From Bacillota bacterium (GTDB lineage Bacteria > Bacillota > Clostridia > Acetivibrionales > DSM-2933), in the NCBI GenBank assembly GCA_030705945.1, contig JAUZPS010000240.1:1-7245 (forward strand): 7,245 bases of DNA, read 5' to 3'. The translations under genes and the position numbers were made by a program. This document shows, piece after piece, positions 1 to 7,098 of the stretch. The notes under the pieces are model-generated. The model was given only the letters and a program-made list of their open reading frames with translations, did no database searches and was not told where the DNA came from. Numbering within the stretch: the first letter of the stretch is position 1; the number at the start of each line of letters is the position of its first letter.

Positions 1-1428
1 AACAATATTAAAAGAGATCTTATATTTAAGTTCTTGTACATATCATCAATAATAATTTTTATTATCGGCATATTTCAATTTCTCGGTCATGATCCATTTA
101 AAGCCGAAATTATTAAAAAACTGATAATACCAAAACAATACGCCGATATGGCGCAAAATATTTTATACCCCGATGATCCATCGGCGTCTTTTAGAAATTC
201 CATCTATTCAACCCTCTATAATTCCAATGTTTTTGGAGTATACGCGGCATTGATAGCGGTATTCGCGCTTACAGGAGCTATATTTGAAGATACTGCTAAA
301 AGAAAAATATTGCCTTTAACAAGTATGGCTTTAGCAATATTTTCTCTAATAAATTGTTATTCAAGAGGAGCTTATTTTGGCGGATTTATCGGAATAATTG
401 TTGTAATTACGCTAACTTTAAAAGAGTTTAAATTATATTATAAAAGTATAATTCTGTGCCTACTATGTATTGCGATATCAGTTCTTCCCGCAATTTTAAC
501 TGGAAATGGGAAGTTTGTGGAGAGGCTTTCAACGATTGATGTTAACAGTCAGGATTCCTCCACGGGAGTAGGAGAAAGGATAAAAGATTTTAAAATTAAA
601 AATAGTCATCTTACGCTTTTTTTTGATAACAGATGTCTTAATATTCAAAAAAAAGGCGGGGAATTGATTTTTACAGATACAGTTGGAAAGGTCTTAACTT
701 TAGACTACTCAAAAAAGGATGAAGGATATGTCATTAACGCGGAAAATTATAGAGACTTTATTGTTTTTGCGGACAAAGACAAGCTCTATATAAAAAAGAA
801 AAATGCCCTTTTAAGGTTTAATATAAAAAACGACACTTTTATTTTTTCGGACATGTCAGGCAATGACGCAAATATAAAACCTGTTGAAAGCTGGTTGTTT
901 AACGGCAGAGAGAGACTTGCGTCAGGTAGGGGATATATCTGGTCAAGAGCCCTTCCTCTGATAAAAAATAATATATTTATTGGAAGCGGACCGGATAATT
1001 TTTATTATTCTTTTCCGCAGGATGATTTTCTTGGCAAGCTAAAGTTTATGTATAACGCGTATATCAAAATCGATATGGCTCATAATATTTATCTGCAAAA
1101 AGCAATTGAAACAGGATTGATTTCACTTATATTTTTTATAGGAATCATATTATATCCGTTTATAATAGGCTTGAAAGCATTATTTATAAGCCGGGGTGAA
1201 AATAAAAGCAGCGAAATTATCGGGAAAGCCAATGAGATAAATGGCGCAAAAGAAAACAATTCAGCTAAAGCTTCTAATTGCAAAAAAAATAACCTTAGTA
1301 TTTCGTTGATTGGTATTATTGTTGTTTATTGTGTCTGCGGTTTTTTTACTGATGAAAATATCTGTACAATGGTTGTGTTTTGGCCTATGATTGGGCTTCT
1401 TATGGATAATAAAGAAAAATCATTTTAG
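1..1428 (+). CDS. O-antigen ligase/polymerase-like membrane protein, 5' partial
   Basis: The reading frame is open from base 1 to a TAG at 1426-1428 (475 codons). A TTG at 34 lacks a ribosome binding site and is preceded by in-frame coding sequence, so it is probably internal and the true start lies off the left edge. About eight hydrophobic segments are visible. Numbering from that TTG, they include residues 2-18, 65-84, 93-109, 112-128, 138-155, 361-386, 421-438 and 443-457. Wzy_C-type features are an SNVFGVY segment (64-70), SRGA at 110-113 at a membrane boundary, and a GRGYIWSRALPLIKNN stretch (298-313). These are followed by GSGPDNF (317-323), AHNIYL (349-354) and ETGL (359-362). Family members join or polymerise lipid-linked glycans at the outer face of the membrane, so a role in cell-surface polysaccharide or glycoprotein assembly is inferred; the substrate is unknown. 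A hydrophilic, beta-rich insert (about 186-290) splits the conserved region. A second lysine/asparagine-rich stretch (388-420) lies between the last membrane segments. No terminator is seen after it. Confidence 0.8.
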   Translation, partial: NNIKRDLIFKFLYISSIIIFIIGIFQFLGHDPFKAEIIKKLIIPKQYADMAQNILYPDDPSASFRNSIYSTLYNSNVFGVYAALIAVFALTGAIFEDTAKRKILPLTSMALAIFSLINCYSRGAYFGGFIGIIVVITLTLKEFKLYYKSIILCLLCIAISVLPAILTGNGKFVERLSTIDVNSQDSSTGVGERIKDFKIKNSHLTLFFDNRCLNIQKKGGELIFTDTVGKVLTLDYSKKDEGYVINAENYRDFIVFADKDKLYIKKKNALLRFNIKNDTFIFSDMSGNDANIKPVESWLFNGRERLASGRGYIWSRALPLIKNNIFIGSGPDNFYYSFPQDDFLGKLKFMYNAYIKIDMAHNIYLQKAIETGLISLIFFIGIILYPFIIGLKALFISRGENKSSEIIGKANEINGAKENNSAKASNCKKNNLSISLIGIIVVYCVCGFFTDENICTMVVFWPMIGLLMDNKEKSF

Positions 1429-1553
1429 ATGCTCATAGTAAGACTTGTAATCTTTTGAAGAGCTATCAGGCGTTTATATAGTATTATATACAGCAAATGA
1501 AGTTAACGCATATTAAGTTGCGAAAATAATTTGGAATTTTTAACGATTTATAA

Positions 1554-1624
1554 GGGCGTTTCAAAAAATTCCTTGTTCAAGTTTATATGACTAAAACCCA
1601 TTATATCAAGTTTTTGAAACGACC
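1554..1624. repeat. 71-base element with terminal inverted repeats, IS/MITE-like
   Basis: The arms at 1554-1570 (GGGCGTTTCAAAAAATT) and 1608-1624 (AAGTTTTTGAAACGACC) are reverse complements at 15 of 17 positions, with a 37-base middle. Arms starting GGnCGTTTCAAAAA resemble the ends of some insertion sequences, so a small non-autonomous element or a solo remnant is possible. No transposase and no clear abutting target duplication are seen. A copy of AGTTGC abuts the right arm (1625-1630) and another lies at 1516-1521, but that one does not abut the left arm. A structured RNA or DNA site is the alternative. Confidence 0.5.
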
Positions 1625-1648
1625 AGTTGCTAAGTTTTTTTTGATACT

Positions 1649-1723
1649 ACCTAAATCAAGGTACATGTTTCATGATTTTATAAGTAATGTAAAATGTTTA
1701 TCACGAAACATCTAGATTGTAGG
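1649..1723. repeat. Imperfect inverted repeat, second hairpin
   Basis: ATGTTTCATGA (1665-1675) pairs with TCACGAAACAT (1701-1711) at 10 of 11 positions. The similarity continues outward with gaps, from CCTAAATC near 1650 to GATTGTAGG at 1715-1723. Within the 25-base middle, TTTTA (1676-1680) can pair with TAAAA (1690-1694). It starts only 25 bases after the first inverted repeat and is similar in size (about 75 versus 71 bases), but the arms are not obvious copies of each other. No function is recognised. Confidence 0.45.
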
Positions 1724-1763
1724 AATTTCATGCTGCCAGTCGATATATTTTCTTATTTTGTAA

Positions 1764-1791
1764 TTGAATAAATAAAAATTTATGTTAAAAT
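1764..1791 (+). promoter_or_regulatory. Candidate sigma-A promoter for the smc operon
   Basis: A TTGAAT -35-like hexamer (1764-1769) lies 16 bases before TAAAAT (1786-1791, five of six to TATAAT). The latter is preceded by TG at 1783-1784 in the spacing of an extended -10. Transcription would start near 1798 and give a leader of about 155 bases that carries the long hairpin at 1815-1914. The surroundings are AT-rich, so chance matches are likely; no other site in the gap scores better by eye. Confidence 0.4.
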
Positions 1792-1814
1792 TATTAAGAA
1801 TACGAAGCAACTTA

Positions 1815-1914
1815 AATTAAAAGCGCTATTAATCTTACATTTGACAGAGCAAAATAACGAACGCTTTAACGTTATTTTGTGATCGGCAAATGTATAGATT
1901 AATTGATTTTAATT
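1815..1914 (+). repeat. Long imperfect inverted repeat in the presumed smc leader
   Basis: Four collinear helices can be read directly: 1850-1859 with 1870-1879 (10 perfect pairs around a 10-base loop), 1836-1843 with 1887-1894 (8), 1828-1835 with 1896-1903 (8) and 1815-1822 with 1907-1914 (8). Together they give 34 pairs in a 100-base stem, interrupted by small internal loops. The base of the stem is 27 bases before the smc ribosome binding site. There is no following T run, so it does not look like an intrinsic terminator. It could be a structured 5' leader, an RNase processing site, a protein-binding palindrome or a MITE. Confidence 0.6.
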
Positions 1915-1941
1915 AGATAAAGTGTTTCATCAATAAAATAC

Positions 1942-1947
1942 GAGGTG
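1942..1947 (+). promoter_or_regulatory. Ribosome binding site that sets the TTG start of smc
   Basis: GAGGTG sits 7 bases before the TTG at 1955. No ATG or GTG in frame offers a better start, and the residues after the TTG (YLKKLEIQGFKSFAD) match the invariant N-terminus of bacterial SMC proteins. The TTG start is therefore well supported. Confidence 0.8.
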
Positions 1948-1954
1948 TTGTTAA

Positions 1955-4900
1955 TTGTACCTTAAAAAATTGGAAATTCAAGGCTTTAAGTCTTTTGCCG
2001 ACAAAATAAATCTGGATTTCAATTCAGGAATAACCTCAGTTGTAGGCCCTAACGGAAGCGGAAAGAGCAATGTTGCCGATGCGGTAAGATGGGTTTTGGG
2101 TGAACAGAGCGCTAAAACCTTGAGGGGAACTAAAATGGAGGACGTTATTTTTGCGGGAACCGAACATAGGAAAGCTATGGGGCTTGCGGAGGTTTCAATT
2201 ACAATAGATAATTCCCTCCATACACTGCCTATTGAATATAATGAGGTTACAGTCACCAGAAGGGTTTACCGTTCGGGAGAAAGTGAATTTTTCATAAACA
2301 AGACCTTGTGCCGTCTTAAGGATATACATGAGCTTTTCCTCGATACGGGGATTGGGAAGGACGGCTATTCAATTATAGGACAGGGTAGGGTTGATGAAAT
2401 ATTAAGCACAAAGTCTGAAGAAAGACGGCATATATTTGAGGAAGCCTCAGGAATAATGAAATATAAAGTAAGAAAAATTGAGGCTGAGAAGAAACTTGAA
2501 CAGACAGAACAAAACCTGGTAAGAATAAATGATATAATAAATGAATTGGAGATGCAGATAGAGCCCTTAAGAGTTCAGTCGGAGACAGCAAAAAAGTATC
2601 TTTCAATAAGGGATACCCTAAAAGAACTTGAAATAAACGTTTATATTGAGAATATCGCAAAGTTCAGGGAGAAGATTAAGGAGCATGAGGAACAGTACCT
2701 TAAGATAAAAGAAAGTATTGACAATGAGAATATCCGCCTTGAAAACATCACCGCTTCAAACAAACAAAAGACAGATCGAATGAAGCTGATGGAAGAAAAC
2801 CTTGATGTTGCTAAGCAGGAGTACTATAATTTTGAAAGCGTTCTTGAGAAATGTAATTCAGATATAAAGTTAAATGATGAAAAAATCCATAATTATGTTA
2901 AAAATATAGAAAGAATAGACATGGAAGTTTCTGAGATCAATGAAAAAGTCAAACAGATGATTGATGATGAGGCTTCAAAAAATGAAAAGATTAAATATTT
3001 AAATGAAAGATACGAAGAATATTCTTCAAAGCTTTCAGATTATGAAAGTAAGATGGCTGCTTTAAATGATACTCTTGGCGAAAATGAAAGATATATTGAA
3101 AATCTCAAGTCAAGCATTATGGATAAGCTTGATCTTTTGACTGATAAGAGAACTCAGATAAATAATATTAAATCCCATATGGAGAATTTAAAGAAAAGAC
3201 AAAATGGGATCGATATGGAAATTTATCAGATTACTCTGGATAAAGACAGAGAGATAATAAAAAAAGAAGATATAAGCGAGAGCATTCTAAAAGCAAAAAA
3301 CGCCATAAGTAAGGCAAACTCAGAAATTGAAGAGCTGACCGGACAGAAAAAAGAATGTGAAATGTCACTTATCGGTTTACGTAAAAGACATAGCGCAACG
3401 GTATCCGAACATCAATTTAAAGCCTCAAGGCATAAAATGCTCATGGACATGGAAAACAAGCTGGAAGGTTATAATAGAAGCGTAAAGGTGGTTCTTCAGG
3501 CCTGCCAGCAATCGAAGGAGTTTGGACAAGGAATACATGGGGCTTTGGCGCAGCTTATCACGGTTGATAAAAAATACGAAACAGCAATTGAAATGACTCT
3601 TGGAGGCGCGCTTCAGAACATTGTTACAACTTCCGAAGAGGATGCTAAAAGGGCTATTGAATATTTGAAAAAAAACAAGCTTGGAAGAGCTACATTTTTA
3701 CCTATAACATCTGTAAAAGGAAGATATCTGGATAATAATATTTTAAATGAAGCACGGAATCAGCCGGGATTTATTGGAGTTGCGTCTGATCTTATAAAAT
3801 GCAAAAATGAGTATAACGGAATAATCTTAAACCTATTAGGAAAGGTTGTTGTTGTTGAAAACCTTGACTCAGGAATTAAAATTGCGAAAAGGTTTGGTTA
3901 CAGTTTCAGGATAGTTACTTTAGAAGGGGATATATTAAGCACAAGCGGATCCATGTCCGGAGGTAGCTCAGATAACTCAGGTCCGGGTATATTAAGCAGA
4001 AACAGAGAGATAACGGAATTAAAGCTTGAAATAGAAAAACTTGCTTCAACCCAGCAGTCATTGGAGAAGCAGATCAATGAAGCCTCAAAAATGTTAGAGG
4101 AGATTCTTTCCGATATTTCAAAAGAGGAAAAGAATATAAACACAAATGAACTTATAAAAGTACGCGATGAGAGTCATTTATCGCAGATAGAAGAAAATAT
4201 AAGAAGAGCTGAAGCAAAAGCTGAGATGTTAAAACAGGAAAAGGATCAACTCCTAAGACAGGAGATGGAAACTGAGGCAGAGCAGGGCAAGTATAATCAG
4301 GAATTAATCGATATAGAAAAAGACATAAACGCCACTAAAGAAATTATTTCAAAGCATCAGGAAAAGCATAAGGAAGACCAGTCATTAAGAGAAACCCTGA
4401 GTAACGACATAATGGACTTTAAAATATCTGTAAATTCAATTACCGAGAGCATTGAGGGAGTTAAGGAAGCGCTTAGTCGGATAATAGAAGAGAAAGCGTC
4501 ATTAGAGAAGAGCTCTCAAAGAAAGAAAGTTGAAAAGGGAAAAAACTTAAGCGAAGTGGATTCTCTAAAAACTGAGAATATGGGTCTTGATAAAAGAATT
4601 AAAGCGTTAAGTGAAGAAAAAACAGGCAAACTTCTTCAGATTGATAAGGCTGTTGAAGAGAAAAAAGTTCTGGAAGAAGAACTGGCTGATATAATAAATC
4701 AGATACAGGATGCCAATAAAAATATAATTCTTCTTCAGGAAGATTACAACAGGGTAGAAGTAAGAAAAGCAAAGATTGAAGCAGAACTTGAGGTTATTCA
4801 GAATAGAATGTGGGATGAATATGAACTTACCTATTCAAACGCTCTTGAATTGAAGAAAGACATTGGCAGCATTACCCAGGCTCAGAAAAGGATCACTGAA

Positions 4901-5527
4901 TTAAAAAGTGAAATAAAAGAACTTGGGCCTGTTAATATAGCGGCAATTGAGGAATATATAAAAACAAAGGAGCGCTACGAATTCATGAGCGCTCAGAAGA
5001 ACGATATGGATCAGGCAAAGGAAAAACTTAAAAAAGTTATAAATGAGATGATAAGTATAATGAAACGTCAATTCCTTGAACAATTTAAGCTTATCAATGA
5101 AAATTTCAACGTCGTTTTCAAAGAACTTTTCGAAGGCGGTCGAGCAGATCTTATACTGGTTGATAAGGAAAATGTTCTGGAAAGCGGTATAGAAATTGAA
5201 GTTCAGCCTCCTGGCAAAAAACTTCAGAATATGATGCTCTTGTCAGGTGGAGAGAGGGCTTTTACAGCAATTGCTTTGCTGTTTTCGATATTGAGGCTTA
5301 GGCCTTCTCCATTCTGTATACTTGACGAAATAGAGGCGGCTCTCGATGACGCCAATGTAAACAGGTTTGCCGAGTATCTTAAGAGATATACCGTTAACAC
5401 GCAGTTTATACTGGTAACACACAGAAAAGGCACAATGGAAGCCGCAAGTACCCTATATGGCGTCACAATGCAGGAACACGGGGTATCTAAAATAGTATCG
5501 ATGAAGATGGGGGAACGGGCAAGTTAA
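1955..5527 (+). CDS. smc: Chromosome segregation ATPase SMC
   Basis: The 1190-residue product is the normal length for bacterial SMC (about 1186 in Bacillus subtilis). The order is complete: N-terminal ATPase half with Walker A GPNGSGKS (31-38) and Q-loop GQGRVDE (from 142); long coiled coil (about 170-505); hinge (about 510-680) with GIHG (526-529) and the glycine-rich GSMSGG (665-670); returning coiled coil (about 690-985). The C-terminal half follows, with LGPVN (990-994), signature LSGGE (1096-1100), Walker B and catalytic Asp1124-Glu1125, D-loop ALDDANV and the switch His1156. All ATPase residues are intact. By family knowledge, SMC dimerises at the hinge, works with ScpA and ScpB (not in this window), and extrudes or tethers DNA loops to compact and separate replicated chromosomes. 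It starts with TTG, and ftsY follows after 54 bases on the same strand, suggesting cotranscription. No frameshift or truncation is seen. Confidence 0.98.
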   Translation: MYLKKLEIQGFKSFADKINLDFNSGITSVVGPNGSGKSNVADAVRWVLGEQSAKTLRGTKMEDVIFAGTEHRKAMGLAEVSITIDNSLHTLPIEYNEVTVTRRVYRSGESEFFINKTLCRLKDIHELFLDTGIGKDGYSIIGQGRVDEILSTKSEERRHIFEEASGIMKYKVRKIEAEKKLEQTEQNLVRINDIINELEMQIEPLRVQSETAKKYLSIRDTLKELEINVYIENIAKFREKIKEHEEQYLKIKESIDNENIRLENITASNKQKTDRMKLMEENLDVAKQEYYNFESVLEKCNSDIKLNDEKIHNYVKNIERIDMEVSEINEKVKQMIDDEASKNEKIKYLNERYEEYSSKLSDYESKMAALNDTLGENERYIENLKSSIMDKLDLLTDKRTQINNIKSHMENLKKRQNGIDMEIYQITLDKDREIIKKEDISESILKAKNAISKANSEIEELTGQKKECEMSLIGLRKRHSATVSEHQFKASRHKMLMDMENKLEGYNRSVKVVLQACQQSKEFGQGIHGALAQLITVDKKYETAIEMTLGGALQNIVTTSEEDAKRAIEYLKKNKLGRATFLPITSVKGRYLDNNILNEARNQPGFIGVASDLIKCKNEYNGIILNLLGKVVVVENLDSGIKIAKRFGYSFRIVTLEGDILSTSGSMSGGSSDNSGPGILSRNREITELKLEIEKLASTQQSLEKQINEASKMLEEILSDISKEEKNINTNELIKVRDESHLSQIEENIRRAEAKAEMLKQEKDQLLRQEMETEAEQGKYNQELIDIEKDINATKEIISKHQEKHKEDQSLRETLSNDIMDFKISVNSITESIEGVKEALSRIIEEKASLEKSSQRKKVEKGKNLSEVDSLKTENMGLDKRIKALSEEKTGKLLQIDKAVEEKKVLEEELADIINQIQDANKNIILLQEDYNRVEVRKAKIEAELEVIQNRMWDEYELTYSNALELKKDIGSITQAQKRITELKSEIKELGPVNIAAIEEYIKTKERYEFMSAQKNDMDQAKEKLKKVINEMISIMKRQFLEQFKLINENFNVVFKELFEGGRADLILVDKENVLESGIEIEVQPPGKKLQNMMLLSGGERAFTAIALLFSILRLRPSPFCILDEIEAALDDANVNRFAEYLKRYTVNTQFILVTHRKGTMEAASTLYGVTMQEHGVSKIVSMKMGERAS

Positions 5528-5581
5528 AGACAGGTTAAGTTAAATACAAACTATATAATAAACTTTAGAGGAGATACGTAC

Positions 5582-6490
5582 ATGGGACTTTTTGACAGGT
5601 TGAAAGAAGGATTAACGAAGACGAGAAAGAGTATTACAGAAAAAATTGATCAGGTTCTGGTTGCTTTTGGAAAAGTTGATGACGAGCTGTTTGATGAACT
5701 TGAAGAGATATTGGTTACCTCAGACATAGGTGTTGACGCTTCATTGAGAGTGATCGAGGACCTTAAAAAGAAAGTCAGGGAAAACAGGGTTACAGACGCT
5801 TCGAAGGTTAAGGACCTTCTTAAGGAAGAGCTGGAGGAAATTCTGACTGAAGAGAACTCAGAAATAAAACTTGAGAGCGCTCCATCGATTATTCTTGTAG
5901 TGGGAGTTAATGGAGTAGGTAAAACAACATCCATCGGCAAAATAGCAAACCTTTTGAAACAAAGGGGAAAGAAGGTAATGCTGGCGGCAGGCGATACCTT
6001 CAGGGCAGCGGCAATAGATCAGCTTGAGATTTGGGCCGATAGAGTGGGCGTTGACCTGATTAAACAGTCCGAGGGCTCAGACCCTGCTGCTGTTATATTT
6101 GACGCAATTAAGGCCGCAAAGTCCAGAAAAGTCGATGTTCTAATTTGTGATACTGCTGGAAGGCTGCATACAAAAAAGAATCTTATGGATGAATTGAAAA
6201 AAATATATAAAGTTATCGACAGAGAGCTGCCGAATATTTCTCGTGAAACCCTGCTGGTATTAGATGCAACAACGGGTCAGAATGCCATTTCACAGGCAAA
6301 AACCTTTAATGAAATAGCAGATATAACAGGTATAGTTCTGACAAAACTAGACGGAACCGCTAAAGGTGGAATAATTATTGCAATTAAGTCTGAACTGGAT
6401 ATTCCTGTTAAGCTGATAGGCGTTGGTGAAAAAATAGAAGATTTGCAAAAGTTTGACGCAAAGGAGTTTGTTGAAGCATTATTCTCTTAA
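5582..6490 (+). CDS. ftsY: Signal recognition particle receptor GTPase FtsY
   Basis: The 302-residue product has the SRP GTPase NG layout: a helical N domain (about 1-98) and a G domain (about 100-302). Motifs are G1 GVNGVGKT (108-115), DTFRAAA (138-144) of the insertion/G2 region, G3 DTAGR (190-194), G4 TKLD (254-257) and the closing GVGEKIEDLQKFD (280-292), with TAKGG (259-263) before it. The DTFRAAA and TAKGGI forms favour FtsY over Ffh, and there is no methionine-rich M domain. It also lacks the long acidic A domain of the E. coli protein, as is usual in Bacillota; the amphipathic, basic N-terminus (MGLFDRLKEGLTKTRKS) fits a membrane-binding helix. FtsY docks ribosome-SRP complexes at the membrane through reciprocal GTP hydrolysis with Ffh and passes nascent chains to SecYEG. 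The ATG is preceded by AGAGGAGA (5567-5574). It lies downstream of smc and 12 bases before the YjbQ-type gene. Confidence 0.97.
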   Translation: MGLFDRLKEGLTKTRKSITEKIDQVLVAFGKVDDELFDELEEILVTSDIGVDASLRVIEDLKKKVRENRVTDASKVKDLLKEELEEILTEENSEIKLESAPSIILVVGVNGVGKTTSIGKIANLLKQRGKKVMLAAGDTFRAAAIDQLEIWADRVGVDLIKQSEGSDPAAVIFDAIKAAKSRKVDVLICDTAGRLHTKKNLMDELKKIYKVIDRELPNISRETLLVLDATTGQNAISQAKTFNEIADITGIVLTKLDGTAKGGIIIAIKSELDIPVKLIGVGEKIEDLQKFDAKEFVEALFS

Positions 6491-6496
6491 GGAGGG
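6489..6496 (+). promoter_or_regulatory. Ribosome binding site overlapping the ftsY stop codon
   Basis: AAGGAGGG begins inside the ftsY TAA stop (6488-6490) and ends 6 bases before the ATG at 6503. This strong, overlapping site fixes the start of the next gene and suggests that ribosomes finishing ftsY reinitiate there, giving translational coupling (inference). Confidence 0.8.
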
Positions 6497-6502
6497 AAAA
6501 AT

Positions 6503-6916
6503 ATGAAATTTCATACTGAGTACTTATATTTTAATACCAAGAAAAAAAGAGAGTATATAAACATAACTGATGAAGTGGATTCAGCTCTTAAAAAATCTGG
6601 AATCAAGGAAGGGATGATTCTGGTTTCAGCTGCCCATATTACTGCAGGAGTGTATATCAATGACGCTGAAAACGGAATAATTCAGGATATCGATGAGATG
6701 CTTGAGCGTCTCGCTCCAGAAAGGTCCGATTATAAGCATCATAAAACAGGCGAAGAGAATGGGGACAGTCACTTGAAGAATATCCTTGTAGGACATCAGG
6801 TGATTATTCCGATAACAGAAGGCAAGTTGGATCTTGGACCGTGGCAGCAGGTTTATTATGCCGAGTTTGACGGACAGAGAAAGAAAAAGCTCATAATTAA
6901 GGCAATGGGTGAGTAG
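6503..6916 (+). CDS. yjbQ: YjbQ/UPF0047 family protein
   Basis: This complete 137-residue protein has the length and pattern of the YjbQ (UPF0047) family. Visible family motifs are AAHITAGVYIN (43-53), the LAPERSDYKHH segment (70-80), ENGDSHLK (85-92), the VIIPITEGKL strand-turn (100-109), LGPWQQVYYAEFDG (111-124) and a basic RKKKLIIK tail. His45, Asp88 and His90 lie where the family keeps its presumed metal or active-site residues. Most homologues read GTWQ where this one has GPWQ. The E. coli member has been reported to show weak thiamine phosphate synthase activity, but the physiological role is unsettled, so only the family is claimed here. There is no signal peptide, so it is expected in the cytoplasm. 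It is the last member of the tight smc-ftsY cluster. No thiamine gene or TPP riboswitch is visible nearby, so context does not support a thiamine role. Confidence 0.9.
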   Translation: MKFHTEYLYFNTKKKREYINITDEVDSALKKSGIKEGMILVSAAHITAGVYINDAENGIIQDIDEMLERLAPERSDYKHHKTGEENGDSHLKNILVGHQVIIPITEGKLDLGPWQQVYYAEFDGQRKKKLIIKAMGE

Positions 6917-6953
6917 AAATATAGATATCGACCTATAATATTAGTTTTATTTG

Positions 6954-7022
6954 TTGCGCCAAGCAGCCTCAAAAATGGCTTTTCCGGGTCGCTTGGGCGA
7001 GCAATGAAGCGTAGCGAGACCC
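6954..7022 (+). other. GC-rich segment with two mutually exclusive hairpins
   Basis: About 40 of the 69 bases are G or C, against strongly AT-rich flanks. Hairpin A pairs TTGC (6954-6957) with GCAA (7001-7004), and GCCAAGC (6958-6964) with GCTTGGGC (6991-6998) with one bulge. Inside it AGCC (6965-6968) can pair with GGCT (6977-6980). Hairpin B pairs GGGT (6986-6989) with ACCC (7019-7022) and CGCTT (6990-6994) with AAGCG (7007-7011); CGCT with AGCG at 7013-7016 is an alternative. Bases 6991-6994 are used in both, so the folds compete. No T run follows. It could be a structured leader RNA for the gene at 7099 or a dispersed palindromic repeat. It matches no riboswitch class I recognise. Confidence 0.5.
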
Positions 7023-7085
7023 ATCAAAGCGAACTTATATAAAACTTTACAGTTCGGTATCTTAAATATAGAAAAAAGGACTTTT

Positions 7086-7092
7086 AAGGAGG
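7086..7092 (+). promoter_or_regulatory. Strong ribosome binding site of the gene at 7099
   Basis: A perfect AAGGAGG lies 6 bases before the ATG at 7099. It is the main evidence, with the cysteine pattern, that the short edge reading frame is a real gene. Confidence 0.8.
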
Positions 7093-7098
7093 CATAAT

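Larger units (their letters stand above)
1429..1954. other. 526-base intergenic region rich in inverted repeats
   Basis: No reading frame of convincing length, codon use or ribosome binding site is present on either strand, and no tRNA or rRNA is recognisable. Three separate imperfect inverted repeats occupy much of the second half (1554-1624, 1649-1723 and 1815-1914). A candidate promoter lies at 1764-1791 and the smc ribosome binding site at 1942-1947. The first 125 bases hold only AT-rich sequence. I see no classical intrinsic terminator for the upstream gene: a run of eight T at 1635-1642 is separated from the nearest stem by 10 bases. The region could be a scar of past insertions or rearrangement; this is inference. 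Confidence 0.75.

Noticed and set aside
34..36. TTG as the start codon of the ligase-like gene
   Set aside because: The frame is open back to base 1, no ribosome binding site precedes it, and the family needs more membrane segments upstream.
1608..1642. The first inverted repeat plus the T8 run as a terminator of the ligase gene
   Set aside because: The T run begins 10 bases after the stem and the loop is 37 bases, unlike an intrinsic terminator.
1841..1846. A perfect TTGACA -35 hexamer upstream of smc
   Set aside because: The bases 15 to 18 positions downstream offer no acceptable -10 (CTTTAA, TTTAAC), and the hexamer is part of the long hairpin arm.
1978..2256. Minus-strand reading frame of 92 codons inside smc
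   Set aside because: It lies opposite the highly conserved SMC ATPase head and has no independent support. The other minus-strand frames inside smc, ftsY and the ligase are the same kind of shadow.
5554..5559. A perfect TATAAT between smc and ftsY
   Set aside because: No -35-like hexamer occurs at 15 to 19 bases, and transcription would start at the edge of the ftsY ribosome binding site. It is probably a chance match in AT-rich sequence.
6934..6939. A perfect TATAAT after yjbQ, as a promoter for the zinc-ribbon gene
   Set aside because: The bases at the proper -35 distance (about 6910-6917) do not resemble TTGACA, and no extended -10 TG is present. It is possible but unsupported.
6965..6983. 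AGCC-loop-GGCT followed by TTT as an intrinsic terminator
   Set aside because: The stem has only four pairs and the T run is too short and followed by CC.
7004..7042. A 12-codon frame beginning ATGAAGCGTAGC as a leader peptide
   Set aside because: It has no convincing ribosome binding site and lies within the hairpin segment. Its codons show no run typical of attenuation.
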